Source: an uncultured Flavobacteriaceae bacterium
GTDB lineage: Bacteria > Bacteroidota > Bacteroidia > Flavobacteriales > Flavobacteriaceae
Assembly (NCBI GenBank): GCA_947500525.1
Contig: CANMSH010000003.1
Coordinates: forward strand, 248,001-312,000
Reading direction: 5' to 3'
Length of the DNA stretch: 64,000 bases
Shown here: one piece after another, positions 17,574 to 26,606 of the stretch
How the letters are laid out: each line of letters begins with the position of its first letter
Numbering within the stretch: position 1 is the stretch's first letter
The notes under the pieces: model-generated
Database searches by the model: none
What the model saw: only the letters and a program-made list of their open reading frames with translations
Told to the model about the DNA's origin: nothing
Made by a program: the position numbers and the translations under genes

Positions 17574-18899
17574 ATGAGCATCATAGGAAATAAAGAATAT
17601 TACCCAGGTATTGGAAATATTAAATATGAAGGAAAAGAGTCAGACAATCCTTTGGCTTTTAAATATTATAATCCTGATCAAGTTGTTGCTGGTAAAACAA
17701 TGCGTGAGCACTTTAAGTTTGCCATTGCTTATTGGCATACTTTCTGTGGACAAGGAGGAGATCCTTTCGGGCCTGGAACTCAAAATTTTGCTTGGGATCA
17801 ATCGTCAGATCCTATACAAGCCGCCAAAGATAAAGCTGATGCTGCCTTTGAGTTTATTAGCAAAATGGGATTCGATTATTTCTGCTTTCATGATTTCGAT
17901 TTAATTCAAGAAGGTGCAACCCTTGCTGAATCGGAAAAACGTTTGGCAACTATTGTTTCATATATCAAAGATAAGCAAGCAGCTTCTGGTATTAAACTTC
18001 TTTGGGGGACTGCCAATTGCTTTTCAAATCCGCGCTATATGAATGGTGCTTCTACAAATCCTGAATTTGATGTAGTTGCCAGAGCTGGAGCACAAATTAA
18101 ACTAGCACTGGATGCTACAATTGCTTTGGGCGGAGAAAATTATGTGTTTTGGGGAGGTCGTGAAGGATATATGTCATTGTTAAACACAGATATGAAGAGA
18201 GAGCTAGATCATATGGGACAATTCTTAACTATGGCCAAAGATTATGCTAGAAGTCAAGGTTTCAAAGGAAATTTCTTTATCGAGCCAAAACCAATGGAAC
18301 CAATGAAACATCAATATGATTTTGATTGTGCTACTGCAATTGGTTTTTTACATCAATATGGCTTAGAAAAAGACTTTAAAATGAATATTGAAGTAAATCA
18401 TGCTACTTTAGCCCAACATACATTTCAACATGAATTAGAAGTGGCAGCTGGTGCAGGAATGCTTGGAAGTCTCGATGCCAATCGCGGTGACTATCAGAAC
18501 GGTTGGGATACAGATCAGTTTCCCAATAATATTCAGGAAACAACAGAAGCGATGCTCGTTTTCTTAAAAGCCGGCGGATTGCAAGGTGGGGGTATTAACT
18601 TCGATGCAAAAATTAGAAGAAACTCTACGGATCTCGAAGATGTTTTTCATGCACATATTGGAGGGGCCGATACCTTTGCTAGAGCGCTCCTTATTGCAGA
18701 CAAAATAATGACGGCATCTCCTTATGAAAAATTAAGAGCTGATCGCTATGCTTCATTCGATTCTGGTAAAGGCAAAGATTTTGAACTTGGAAAACTCGAG
18801 TTAGAAGATCTCTATAAAATAGCTCAAGAAAACGGTGAACTATCTTTAAAAAGTGGCAAACAAGAATTATTTGAGAATATTATCAATCAGTATATCTAG
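17574..18899 (+). CDS. xylA: Xylose isomerase
   Basis: A 441-residue xylose isomerase of the long class II type. The catalytic pair His106 and Asp109 is in FCFHDFD. Metal-site regions are [18 protein letters not shown] and [16 protein letters not shown], and the second metal site is [17 protein letters not shown]. It interconverts D-xylose and D-xylulose and can act on D-glucose. No xylulokinase or xylose importer of obvious type is adjacent; the sodium symporter on the other side of the terminator is convergent and belongs to a different transcript. Its place beside the HTCS gene suggests it is part of a regulated sugar locus. Enzyme call firm; why it is here without xylB is unclear. Confidence 0.96.
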   Translation: MSIIGNKEYYPGIGNIKYEGKESDNPLAFKYYNPDQVVAGKTMREHFKFAIAYWHTFCGQGGDPFGPGTQNFAWDQSSDPIQAAKDKADAAFEFISKMGFDYFCFHDFDLIQEGATLAESEKRLATIVSYIKDKQAASGIKLLWGTANCFSNPRYMNGASTNPEFDVVARAGAQIKLALDATIALGGENYVFWGGREGYMSLLNTDMKRELDHMGQFLTMAKDYARSQGFKGNFFIEPKPMEPMKHQYDFDCATAIGFLHQYGLEKDFKMNIEVNHATLAQHTFQHELEVAAGAGMLGSLDANRGDYQNGWDTDQFPNNIQETTEAMLVFLKAGGLQGGGINFDAKIRRNSTDLEDVFHAHIGGADTFARALLIADKIMTASPYEKLRADRYASFDSGKGKDFELGKLELEDLYKIAQENGELSLKSGKQELFENIINQYI

Positions 18900-18915
18900 A
18901 TATACGTATCTATTC

Positions 18916-18951
18916 AAAAAAAATCCAGTGTAAAAACACTGGATTTTTTTT
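18916..18951. terminator. Bidirectional intrinsic terminator
   Basis: A perfect 16-bp stem (AAAAAAAATCCAGTGT with its reverse complement) closes a 4-base AAAA loop and gives a run of eight T on either strand. It separates the convergent xylA and sodium-symporter genes and should serve both. Confidence 0.93.
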
Positions 18952-18970
18952 ATCTCGATGTTATTATTTA

Positions 18971-20551
18971 TTAACTGAAGATAAAATACGTACTAAGAAC
19001 GATTAAACAAATAGCTATACCAACTGGCTTTACATATCTCCAACTCGTAATATTTACTTGTTCTGTATATTGTTGTACATAATCTGTCTCTCTCGGCTTT
19101 AACTTTCCAATACCCAACATAATGAGAACCGTTAACACAAAAGTGATAAACTGCATGTGTAACATATGTAAATCTACAAGACCTAATCCATCTGATAATA
19201 TAATATAAGTTACGTATGTAATAAAGGCGAAAACAATACCAGCTTTTGCAGCTATTGCTGATACTCTTTTTGTTAAAAAGCCAATTACAACAACTGTTAA
19301 AATTGGAATACTATATGCCCCATTTACCGTTTGCAAATATCCAAAAATACTATCGGCATATATTAAAAACGGCGCGATGAACATTGCAAAAACCGCCAGT
19401 ATAACTCCAAAGCGTTTCCCTACCTTTACCACTTGTTTTTCAGTAGCCTCTTTATTTATAAATTGTTTGTAAATATCAACACCATATAAGGTCACACAAC
19501 TGTTCAACGCCGAATTAAAGGAACTTAAAATAGCTCCGAAAAGAACAGCTGCAAAGAAACCTATCCATGCCGTTGGTAACACATCTTTCACCAATTCTGG
19601 ATAAGCATCAGCCGAACTTGGTAAATTGGCGCCATACTTATGAAAAGCGATAATCCCTGGTAATACAACTATGATAGGTCCGAATATTTTTGCCACCGCC
19701 GCTAAGAGTAATCCTTTTTGACCTTCAGCCAAGTTTTTAGCACCCAAAGCTCTTTGAATAATTTGTTGGTTGGTTCCCCAATAAAATAACTGTACAAGCA
19801 TCATCCCTGTAAAAATAGTTGCAAAAGGTATACTCGAATCATCACCACCAATCGCGTCAAATTTTTCTGGATGTTCAGTCATTAATAAATTTATGCCTCC
19901 TAGCACAGAATTATCTTCGCTAATGGCCATTAAACCAAAAACAGGAATTAATAGTCCTCCGATAAGCAAACCAACTGCGTTAATTGTATCGGAAACTGCT
20001 ACCGCTTTTAAACCTCCAAAAATAGCATAGATCGATCCTATTATACCAATAGCCCAAACACAAATCCAAATAGATTGCCATGAAGATACACCTAACATCT
20101 CGGGTAAACCGAACATACCACTAATTGCTTTCGACCCAGTAAAAAGAACCATTGGCAGTAAAACAACGGCATAGCCCGTTAAGAATAAACCAGAGGTTAA
20201 TGCCTTTGTTCCTTTATCAAATCTTCTCTCTAAAAAAGTTGGTATCGTAGAAATACCTCCTTTTAAATACCTAGGCAGAAGAAAAATAGCACATATGACC
20301 ATTGCTATTGCCGCCAACGTTTCCCAAGCCATTACTAAGATACCATCGTTATAGGCATCTCCGTTCAGTCCTACGATCTGTTCTGTGGATAAATTTGTGA
20401 GTAATAATGAACCTGCAATAACACCAGCTGTTAAGCTTCTTCCTCCTAAAAAATAACCTTCTGAAGAATTCTCGTCTGTTCCTCTTGTTGACCAGTAAGC
20501 AATAGCGGCCACCAATAAAGTAAACCCGACAAATGAAATAATTCCAACCAT
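18971..20551 (-). CDS. Sodium:solute (sugar) symporter, SGLT-like
   Basis: A 526-residue SSS-family transporter with about 14 membrane helices. The early motif EGYFLGGRSLTAGVIAGSLL and the following NLSTEQIVGLNG match the sodium/sugar branch (SGLT and YidK-like proteins), as does STIPTFLERRFDKG. Members take up galactose, glucose or related sugars with Na+. It is the last gene in the minus-strand run from the P450, after a 203-base gap that may hold its own promoter. In context the cargo could be D-galactose or 6-O-methyl-D-galactose. Inner membrane. Substrate is inferred from neighbours only. Confidence 0.88.
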   Translation of the reverse strand: MVGIISFVGFTLLVAAIAYWSTRGTDENSSEGYFLGGRSLTAGVIAGSLLLTNLSTEQIVGLNGDAYNDGILVMAWETLAAIAMVICAIFLLPRYLKGGISTIPTFLERRFDKGTKALTSGLFLTGYAVVLLPMVLFTGSKAISGMFGLPEMLGVSSWQSIWICVWAIGIIGSIYAIFGGLKAVAVSDTINAVGLLIGGLLIPVFGLMAISEDNSVLGGINLLMTEHPEKFDAIGGDDSSIPFATIFTGMMLVQLFYWGTNQQIIQRALGAKNLAEGQKGLLLAAVAKIFGPIIVVLPGIIAFHKYGANLPSSADAYPELVKDVLPTAWIGFFAAVLFGAILSSFNSALNSCVTLYGVDIYKQFINKEATEKQVVKVGKRFGVILAVFAMFIAPFLIYADSIFGYLQTVNGAYSIPILTVVVIGFLTKRVSAIAAKAGIVFAFITYVTYIILSDGLGLVDLHMLHMQFITFVLTVLIMLGIGKLKPRETDYVQQYTEQVNITSWRYVKPVGIAICLIVLSTYFIFS

Positions 20552-20631
20552 TTTTATTATCTATAAATTAAATTTAAAAGTTTAAAAGTATTTGATTCTT
20601 CTATAAAACAATACAATGAATTGTTTAATAT

Positions 20632-20647
20632 ATACCACTAATGGTAT
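20632..20647. promoter_or_regulatory. Inverted repeat before sodium symporter gene
   Basis: ATACCA and TGGTAT flank CTAA, about 81 bases upstream of the symporter start. It may be an operator for a separate promoter, which would explain the wide gap after the esterase gene. It does not resemble the 42-bp palindrome at 25533-25574. Confidence 0.35.
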
Positions 20648-20754
20648 TCACAACACCGGTCTAAATCATTTAAAATTGAATATTAATCACTGAAATATAG
20701 CGGTTTAATTAACAATAAATAGCCATTTCAATCATATTCAAAATTTGTATGATT

Positions 20755-21549
20755 CTAGGATAGATTATTAAAAAAAATTAATGTATCCTTAATGTGTTTT
20801 TGCCAATAGGTCCATTCGTGTGCCCCTTCATTTTCTTTATATATATGCTCAATTTTAACTTTTTTAAGCTTTTCATGTAAACTTCTATTATGGCTTATAA
20901 GCACATCGTCTTTACCACAATCGAACCGAATACGTGGTAAAATATCTCGGTTTTGATACATTAATTCAAATATATCTTGATCATCGCTCGCTGATTGCAC
21001 ATAATTTGTTTCTTCTTCTACAAACAAATTCATCTGATTACTATTGGTCATTGATGAATGACCAGAAATCGCTTTATACTTCCTTGGGTATTTCGATCCA
21101 AGACGTAATGCTCCATATCCTCCCATCGACAGGCCTGCAATAAATAAACTAGAAATAGCGCTTGCGCTATCAATATTTTCAATAACGGCTTCTACCACAT
21201 CTTCACTAATCCATTTTTCGAAATTAAAACCACTATGCGGTATATATGCCGAACCGTCTCCCCAAAGTCCGTCTGATGGCATGGCTATTATCATTGGTTT
21301 TATCAACCCTTCATTGATCATTTTCAATGCTGTTAAATGCACTCCCGCTTTGTGTGCCCAAATCCAAGCACTTCCATAAACCCCATGTAATAGTGTAATA
21401 ATTGGAATGTTTGTTAAATCTTCACCCGACGGAACGAACACACATATGTCTCCTCTTCCTTTTAAATTTGGGGTTTGCACCGTAATAAATCGTAAATTAT
21501 TACTTTCAAATTCTGGGTTTGATATTTCAGTAGTTCTAAATTTTGACAT
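20755..21549 (-). CDS. Alpha/beta hydrolase, esterase D family
   Basis: A 264-residue alpha/beta hydrolase without signal peptide. The oxyanion-hole region is LLHGVYGSAWIW; the nucleophile Ser is in the elbow GLSMGGYGA near residue 135; an acidic residue lies in FDCGKDD and the catalytic His in EGAHEWTYW. Esterase D proteins include S-formylglutathione hydrolases, the second step of thiol-dependent formaldehyde oxidation. It follows an alcohol dehydrogenase in an operon whose P450 is expected to make formaldehyde, so hydrolysis of a formyl-thiol ester is an attractive role. Deacylation of a sugar is the alternative. Cytoplasmic. Confidence 0.78.
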   Translation of the reverse strand: MSKFRTTEISNPEFESNNLRFITVQTPNLKGRGDICVFVPSGEDLTNIPIITLLHGVYGSAWIWAHKAGVHLTALKMINEGLIKPMIIAMPSDGLWGDGSAYIPHSGFNFEKWISEDVVEAVIENIDSASAISSLFIAGLSMGGYGALRLGSKYPRKYKAISGHSSMTNSNQMNLFVEEETNYVQSASDDQDIFELMYQNRDILPRIRFDCGKDDVLISHNRSLHEKLKKVKIEHIYKENEGAHEWTYWQKHIKDTLIFFNNLS

Positions 21550-21596
21550 TCTATTTTCTAAGTATCTAAGTGCTACTTTTAGCTATTGATTTTAAA

Positions 21597-22712
21597 TTAA
21601 TCAAAGATGATGACACCTTTCGCATTTTTACCCGAAAGCATATCTGCAAATGCTTGATCGAGTTCTTCGATCGGGTAGGTTCTGGTAATCATCTGGTCTA
21701 ACATCAAATCACCTTTCTCATATAAATCTACTAATTTTGGAAAATCTATTTGAGGACGACACTTTCCGTATAATGGATTGATATATATCTTATCCCACTC
21801 AAACAAGTTCATATCGATGGTGATTTCTTCCTCGATACCACTTACTTGCACTGCAGTTCCTGCATTTCTAATCATTGCCAATGGAGCGGCGCCTAGAGCT
21901 GGAACTGCTGTACATTCAAAAGCATAATCTGCTCCACGCCCGTCTGTCAACGTTTTCACTTTTGCCGCAGCTTCTAATAAACCAACATCATCTTTATCTG
22001 CTAAGATTAAATGTGTCGCGCCAAACTGTTTCGCCATTTCCAAGCGTTCAGGATTAATATCTATTGCTATGATTTTAGCTGCTCCAGATATCCTAGCCCC
22101 CTGAATAACATTTAAACCAACACCGCCCGTACCTAGCACCACAGCGGCACTTCCAGCAACCAATTTAGCAACATTCACCACTGACCCATAACCCGTTATG
22201 ACTCCACAACTAATAATACTTGCAGAAGACATTTGCATATCACTATCTAGTTTAACACATGCAGATTCCTTTACCAAAGTGTACTCTGAAATTGTACCAA
22301 TATTAAATGAGCGTTCGATTGGTTTGCCATTATATTTAGTACCATCAAGATGTGCATGTCCTGGAGTATACCCATTTCCTCCTGCGGTAACTGGCGAGTT
22401 ATTTTCGCAAATATGTTGATTCCCTTCTTGACATTGAAAGCATTTCATACAAGGAGTAGCCCAATTTAGAATAACTCTATCTCCAACTTTGAAATTAGAA
22501 ACGTTGCGACCAATTTTCTCAACAATTCCTGCGCCTTCATGTCCCATTATAATCAGTTTACCCCAAGTTAGAGAATCATGATCGGTATGACAAATACCAG
22601 CAGCTTTAATCTTAACTACAAGTTCATTTTCTTTAGGGTTTGCAATAGTAACCTGATCGATGAGAAAAGTTCCGTCACCTTTGGCAATAGCGCATTTTGA
22701 TTGTATAGACAT
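21597..22712 (-). CDS. Zn-dependent alcohol dehydrogenase (class III-like)
   Basis: A 371-residue zinc alcohol dehydrogenase, the length of class III enzymes. The catalytic-zinc Cys is in AGICHTDHD and a GHEGAGIVEKIG motif follows. Structural-zinc cysteines are in PCMKCFQCQEGNQHIC. The cofactor motif is VVLGTGGVGLNVIQGA. It lies between the ferredoxin reductase (27 bases) and the esterase (47 bases). P450 O-demethylation of a methyl sugar releases formaldehyde, so an aldehyde- or hydroxymethyl-thiol-oxidising role is likely. Other aldehydes or alcohols cannot be excluded, and flavobacteria generally lack glutathione, so a thiol partner would be unknown. Confidence 0.82.
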   Translation of the reverse strand: MSIQSKCAIAKGDGTFLIDQVTIANPKENELVVKIKAAGICHTDHDSLTWGKLIIMGHEGAGIVEKIGRNVSNFKVGDRVILNWATPCMKCFQCQEGNQHICENNSPVTAGGNGYTPGHAHLDGTKYNGKPIERSFNIGTISEYTLVKESACVKLDSDMQMSSASIISCGVITGYGSVVNVAKLVAGSAAVVLGTGGVGLNVIQGARISGAAKIIAIDINPERLEMAKQFGATHLILADKDDVGLLEAAAKVKTLTDGRGADYAFECTAVPALGAAPLAMIRNAGTAVQVSGIEEEITIDMNLFEWDKIYINPLYGKCRPQIDFPKLVDLYEKGDLMLDQMITRTYPIEELDQAFADMLSGKNAKGVIIFD

Positions 22713-22739
22713 ATTTTGATTCTCTATTATATTAAAAGA

Positions 22740-23987
22740 TTATAAAAAGCTTGTTGGCTTGATAGGAATGGTTGTATCTGCCAATTTTTGCTTATTGATT
22801 CTTTGTTTACTCCGAATAAAACGAGTGCCGAGCACATATGCTTTGCCGTTATTCACAGCATCTACTGCCAATAATTCATCACCTCTAAAATACCAGACAG
22901 ATTCGGATCTATCTTTATTAATTTCTACTCTTTTCACAACTTCGGTATAGCCTTGAGACAGTCCTACCATTTGTAATTTCACATCATATTGATCTGACCA
23001 AAACCATGGAATCGCATCATAATTAGCTTCTTTTCCACAAATAGCAGCAGCAGCCACTTTCGCTTGATCTACAGCATTTTGAACAGATTCTAATCGAATA
23101 AATCGTTGATAATGTTGGTTAAAGTGATACGTACAATCTCCTATGGCATAAATATCATTATCATTTGTTTTTGCAGCAGAATTCACTTTAATTCCATTAC
23201 TGATTTCTAAACCTGCTTGAGCAGCTAATTCAGTATTTACCTTCACACCTACACCCAAAATTATAATAGCCGCTTGATATGATGTATCATCATCACAAAT
23301 AACCTTATTCATACCATTTGAACTTTCAATAGCTATGACGTTCTTATTCGTTAAGAGTGCTACATTATGTTGTTTGTGTAACTCATTAAAAAACATAGAC
23401 ATTTCGAAAGAAGTAACGCGTGATAATATTCTTTCTTCGCGTTCTAATACAATCACTTCTGCTCCTATTTTCCTTAACGATGCGGCAGTTTCTAAACCAA
23501 TATATCCACCTCCAATAATTACAACACGTTTCTCATTACACTGATTCAAAGCTTTTCTAATTTCTTGTGTGTCTTTCGCCGTTCGCATTGTGAATACATT
23601 AGTTGCACCGTTTAAGCCCTCAATCACAGGTATCAAAGGACGTGCTCCGGTTGCGAGTACAAGTTTGTCATAATGCTCACTATTTCCATCGGCAAATGAA
23701 ATCGTCTTTTCTTCTCGATTAATTTCTGTAATCGTTGTACCTAATTTCAGCGTGATATTGTCAGAACTATAGTTCTCTTTTGGGAACAATACATCATATT
23801 CAATTCCTTCTAAAGTCGTTAAATACGTCTTCGACAATGGAGGACGGTGATAAGGAAACTCTGGATCACTATCGAACAATAGAATTTCTCCTTCCCAACC
23901 CTCTCTTCGTAAAGAAAAAGCTAGGTTTACTCCAGCATGACTTGCACCAATTATTGCACATGTTAGATTGGAAGTATCTTTGGGCAT
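22740..23987 (-). CDS. FAD-dependent ferredoxin reductase
   Basis: A 415-residue two-dinucleotide-binding flavoprotein. The FAD motif is in CAIIGASHAGVNLAFSLR near residue 10; LVLATGARP is near residue 105; the NAD(P) motif is VVIIGGGYIGLETAASL near residue 150; the second FAD motif is IYAIGDCTYH near residue 280. This is the putidaredoxin-reductase type that passes electrons from NAD(P)H to a 2Fe-2S ferredoxin. Its ATG shares one base with the ferredoxin stop codon, so translation is coupled. It completes a class I P450 chain. Confidence 0.92.
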   Translation of the reverse strand: MPKDTSNLTCAIIGASHAGVNLAFSLRREGWEGEILLFDSDPEFPYHRPPLSKTYLTTLEGIEYDVLFPKENYSSDNITLKLGTTITEINREEKTISFADGNSEHYDKLVLATGARPLIPVIEGLNGATNVFTMRTAKDTQEIRKALNQCNEKRVVIIGGGYIGLETAASLRKIGAEVIVLEREERILSRVTSFEMSMFFNELHKQHNVALLTNKNVIAIESSNGMNKVICDDDTSYQAAIIILGVGVKVNTELAAQAGLEISNGIKVNSAAKTNDNDIYAIGDCTYHFNQHYQRFIRLESVQNAVDQAKVAAAAICGKEANYDAIPWFWSDQYDVKLQMVGLSQGYTEVVKRVEINKDRSESVWYFRGDELLAVDAVNNGKAYVLGTRFIRSKQRINKQKLADTTIPIKPTSFL

Positions 23988-24295
23988 TACTTAGCAACTT
24001 TTAGCACAATTCCATCGATGGTATCACTTACTTTGATTTGACAAGATAAACGACTGTATTCACTCACATTATCGTCAAATTCTAACATGTCTTGTTCTAA
24101 TTCACTGGGTTCTCCTGCTTTCTCCCAATATTCTGGTTGTACATGCACATGACATGTTGCACAGGAACATACTCCACCACAATTACCATCTATTCCTTTT
24201 ACTTTATTTTGCACAGCAAGTTCCATAATATTGCCTGAATTTGCCTCCAAAACTTTAGTTTCACTATCGCTTGTAATAAATGTTATTTTAGCCAT
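23987..24295 (-). CDS. 2Fe-2S ferredoxin (putidaredoxin type)
   Basis: A 102-residue ferredoxin. Cluster cysteines are in CGGVCSCATCHVHV (C-x5-C-x2-C; one extra Cys lies inside the loop) with the fourth Cys in RLSCQIKV near residue 88. The sequence pattern is that of vertebrate-type and putidaredoxin-like ferredoxins that serve P450s. It starts 15 bases after the P450 stop and overlaps the reductase by one base. Confidence 0.93.
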   Translation of the reverse strand: MAKITFITSDSETKVLEANSGNIMELAVQNKVKGIDGNCGGVCSCATCHVHVQPEYWEKAGEPSELEQDMLEFDDNVSEYSRLSCQIKVSDTIDGIVLKVAK

Positions 24296-24310
24296 TTTAC
24301 TTTTGTTTTA

Positions 24311-25489
24311 TTATTTAAAATTAACGTACAAACTATCAAAACCCACTTTGCGTTTTAATTCACCAAGAGTTTCGATATTTTCTTTACACTTAACTATTGA
24401 TATCCTTTGAACTTTCTCTAGTAATGTTTGAATAAGTACCTTCATTAGTTGTCTTGCATGCGTTGCGCCTAGGCAATTATGTGTACCAAAACCAAAGGCC
24501 ACATGAGGATTTATTTTTCTATCTAATACAACTTCATTTGGATTTTCAAACACCTTGGCGTCCCGATTCGCAGAAGCCCAGTTTAATGAAATTCTCGTAT
24601 CTGCTTTTACGGCGTGCTCGCATACATGGGCATCTTTGGTTACAACACGCCCCATGTGAGTTAATGGAGAAAAGTATCGAATGAATTCTTCGACCGCAAA
24701 GTTGATCAGCGTTGGTTCTTTACGAAGTTTTTCTAATGACTTTGGATGCTCAGCAAAATAAGCAATGGTATTTGAAATTGCGTTGATGACAGTATCTCTT
24801 CCACCCGCAAAAGTCAATATAATAATACCTTTAACTTCTTCTTTAGTAAGCTTCTTGCCATTAACTTCTGACGCTAATAATATAGAGTAGAAATCTTTTC
24901 CCGGCGAATTTATACTAGTTTCAATTTGTTGGTCAATATAATCATACAAGATATTGGCCTTATCTGCATCTAATGCAGTCTCTTCACTTCTAAACACATG
25001 CGTTCCCCAAGAGATCCAAGTTTGCGCCTCTGAAAAAGGAACATTTAACAATAGAGTCAACGCTCTAGACTGTATTACTAAAGAAAACTCTCTTATAACT
25101 TCTACCAGACCCTTTTCTAACGATTCATCAAAAGCAGTCTTTACTATTTTTTTCAACTCTGTTACATAAGTTTCTTCTAATGGTCGTTTGAACCATTGCT
25201 CTACTAATGCTCTGTAATCTCCATGTAATGGTGGGTCAACTTCAAAAGGAATTTGTCGAATATCTCTGATATTCACTTCAGAAGGTATAACAATACGACC
25301 AGGCTTTGCACCCGACTGAAAAGTTTTCCAATCATGAGCGCACTTTCGAACATCTCTATGTCGCAATGCCATTACAACCGGATCATTTTGATCATCCATT
25401 TCACCAAATCCTTTTTCCAATCTTTCTTTTTCGAACGGATCTGGAAACTCACTTTTCATCATACTGTTTTCATTTAAACGGTAGTACAA
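24311..25489 (-). CDS. Cytochrome P450, probable 6-O-methyl-D-galactose demethylase
   Basis: A 392-residue soluble P450. The I-helix motif is FAGGRDTVINA, the K-helix ExxR is in EEFIRYFSP, and the heme loop is FGFGTHNCLG with axial Cys339. No membrane anchor is present, as in bacterial class I enzymes. In Zobellia and Formosa, P450s of the CYP236 family, encoded with a ferredoxin and reductase just like this, demethylate 6-O-methyl-D-galactose from porphyran, giving D-galactose and formaldehyde. The divergent operon here encodes galM, galK and galT, the enzymes needed for exactly that product. The P450 call is firm; the substrate is inferred from gene context. It is the first gene of the minus-strand operon, starting 43 bases from the shared palindrome. 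Confidence 0.9.
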   Translation of the reverse strand: MYYRLNENSMMKSEFPDPFEKERLEKGFGEMDDQNDPVVMALRHRDVRKCAHDWKTFQSGAKPGRIVIPSEVNIRDIRQIPFEVDPPLHGDYRALVEQWFKRPLEETYVTELKKIVKTAFDESLEKGLVEVIREFSLVIQSRALTLLLNVPFSEAQTWISWGTHVFRSEETALDADKANILYDYIDQQIETSINSPGKDFYSILLASEVNGKKLTKEEVKGIIILTFAGGRDTVINAISNTIAYFAEHPKSLEKLRKEPTLINFAVEEFIRYFSPLTHMGRVVTKDAHVCEHAVKADTRISLNWASANRDAKVFENPNEVVLDRKINPHVAFGFGTHNCLGATHARQLMKVLIQTLLEKVQRISIVKCKENIETLGELKRKVGFDSLYVNFK

Positions 25490-25532
25490 CTTAAGGTAAC
25501 TACATATTTTAAAATGCTAATTTAATAAAAAC

Positions 25533-25574
25533 AATTTAAAATCATACTAGTACGTACTAGTATGATTTTAAATT
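25533..25574. promoter_or_regulatory. Perfect 42-bp palindrome, shared operator candidate
   Basis: Bases 25533-25574 are a perfect inverted repeat of 21 bp per arm with no central gap; the core is ACTAGTACGTACTAGT. Within it TACTAGTA occurs twice, each copy itself palindromic, so it could hold two overlapping dimer sites. It lies in the 103-base gap between the divergent P450 operon and the GntR-galMKT operon and ends 6 bases before the promoter box of the regulator gene. Most likely it is bound by the adjacent GntR-type regulator to control both operons. Confidence 0.85.
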
Positions 25575-25580
25575 TATTTC

Positions 25581-25588
25581 TATATTTG
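25581..25588 (+). promoter_or_regulatory. Bacteroidota -7 promoter box of the GntR gene
   Basis: TATATTTG matches the Bacteroidota consensus TAnnTTTG exactly. Only four bases separate it from the ATG at 25593, so transcription would begin at or very near the start codon and the message would be leaderless or almost so. I see no good -33 TTG element at the expected distance, where the palindrome lies instead. Confidence 0.65.
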
Positions 25589-25592
25589 CATC

Positions 25593-26591
25593 ATGAGTAT
25601 TGTTTCAATTAAAAAGAAGTCTGGAAAACCGAAGTACAGACAAATTATTGCATCTATAGAAAATGCTATTACCGATGGAACTCTACAAAAAGGTGATCAA
25701 TTGCCATCTTTAAATAATATAAAGAATACGCATAACGTTTCAAGGGATACAATTTTTACGGCATTTAATGAATTAAAAAATAGAGGCATCATCACTTCAG
25801 TGGCCGGAAAGGGGTTTTATGTAGTAAGCGAAGACATCACAGTTACTCAAAAAATATTTTTACTCTTCGATGAACTAAACTCTTTTAAAGAAGATTTATA
25901 CAATTCTTTTTTAAAGAATCTAGGTGAACACATTCAAGTTGACATTTTCTTTCATCATTTTAATGATGTAATGTTCTCAAAATTAATTCATGATAACAGC
26001 GGTGATTATAGTCATTATGTGATCATGCCATCTACCTTAAAAAACACAAATCAAGTTATTAAAATGCTTCCTCATGACAAGGTTTATATCTTAGACCAAA
26101 CTCATAAAGAATTGGCGCAATATCCGGCCATCTATCAAAACTTTAAAAGTGATATGTTTAACGGACTTATGAAGGCCTTAAATCACCTTCAAAAATACCA
26201 AACGCTTGTGCTTTTAAATCATAGAAAAAAACAGCCCATTGAGATGATAAGGGGATTTAAATTGTTCTGTAAACAACAAGATTTTAAAAACGAAATCATT
26301 CATACTTTAGAAGATAGAACCCCAAAAATTGGAGAAGTTTATGTGATTCCTGATGACCGAAATTTAATTCGAATTATAAAAAAAATTAAAGAAACAAGGT
26401 TAGTGCTATCTAAAGATATTGGCATCATTTCTTATAATGACACTTTGTTAAAAGAAATTGTAGAAGGTGGAATTACCACTATCTCAACTGATTTTAATAA
26501 AATGGGAGAGCGTTTGGCGCAGATGATCCTTCATAAAGAACAACTTCGGATAGAAAATATCAATAATTTAATTTTAAGAAAATCTCTTTAA
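25593..26591 (+). CDS. GntR-type regulator with sugar-binding-like C-terminal domain
   Basis: A 332-residue regulator. Residues 10-80 form a GntR winged helix (YRQIIASIENAITDGTL, then GDQLPSLNNI, VSRDTIFTAFNEL and GKGFYV). Residues 90-330 look like a periplasmic-binding-protein fold as in LacI proteins, with IFLLFDELNSF, DKVYILDQTH and DIGIISYNDT ending in a GERLAQMIL helix. This arrangement points to a sugar-responsive repressor. It is the first gene of an operon with galM, galK and galT and faces the P450 operon across the palindrome, so it probably responds to galactose or methyl-galactose. Effector is inferred. Confidence 0.85.
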   Translation: MSIVSIKKKSGKPKYRQIIASIENAITDGTLQKGDQLPSLNNIKNTHNVSRDTIFTAFNELKNRGIITSVAGKGFYVVSEDITVTQKIFLLFDELNSFKEDLYNSFLKNLGEHIQVDIFFHHFNDVMFSKLIHDNSGDYSHYVIMPSTLKNTNQVIKMLPHDKVYILDQTHKELAQYPAIYQNFKSDMFNGLMKALNHLQKYQTLVLLNHRKKQPIEMIRGFKLFCKQQDFKNEIIHTLEDRTPKIGEVYVIPDDRNLIRIIKKIKETRLVLSKDIGIISYNDTLLKEIVEGGITTISTDFNKMGERLAQMILHKEQLRIENINNLILRKSL

Positions 26592-26606
26592 TTTACCTCT
26601 AAGTTC

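Noticed and set aside
17574..18899. L-fucose or L-rhamnose isomerase feeding the adjacent cluster
   Set aside because: All active-site and metal motifs are those of XylA; no fuculokinase or aldolase is present, and the cluster is oxidative.
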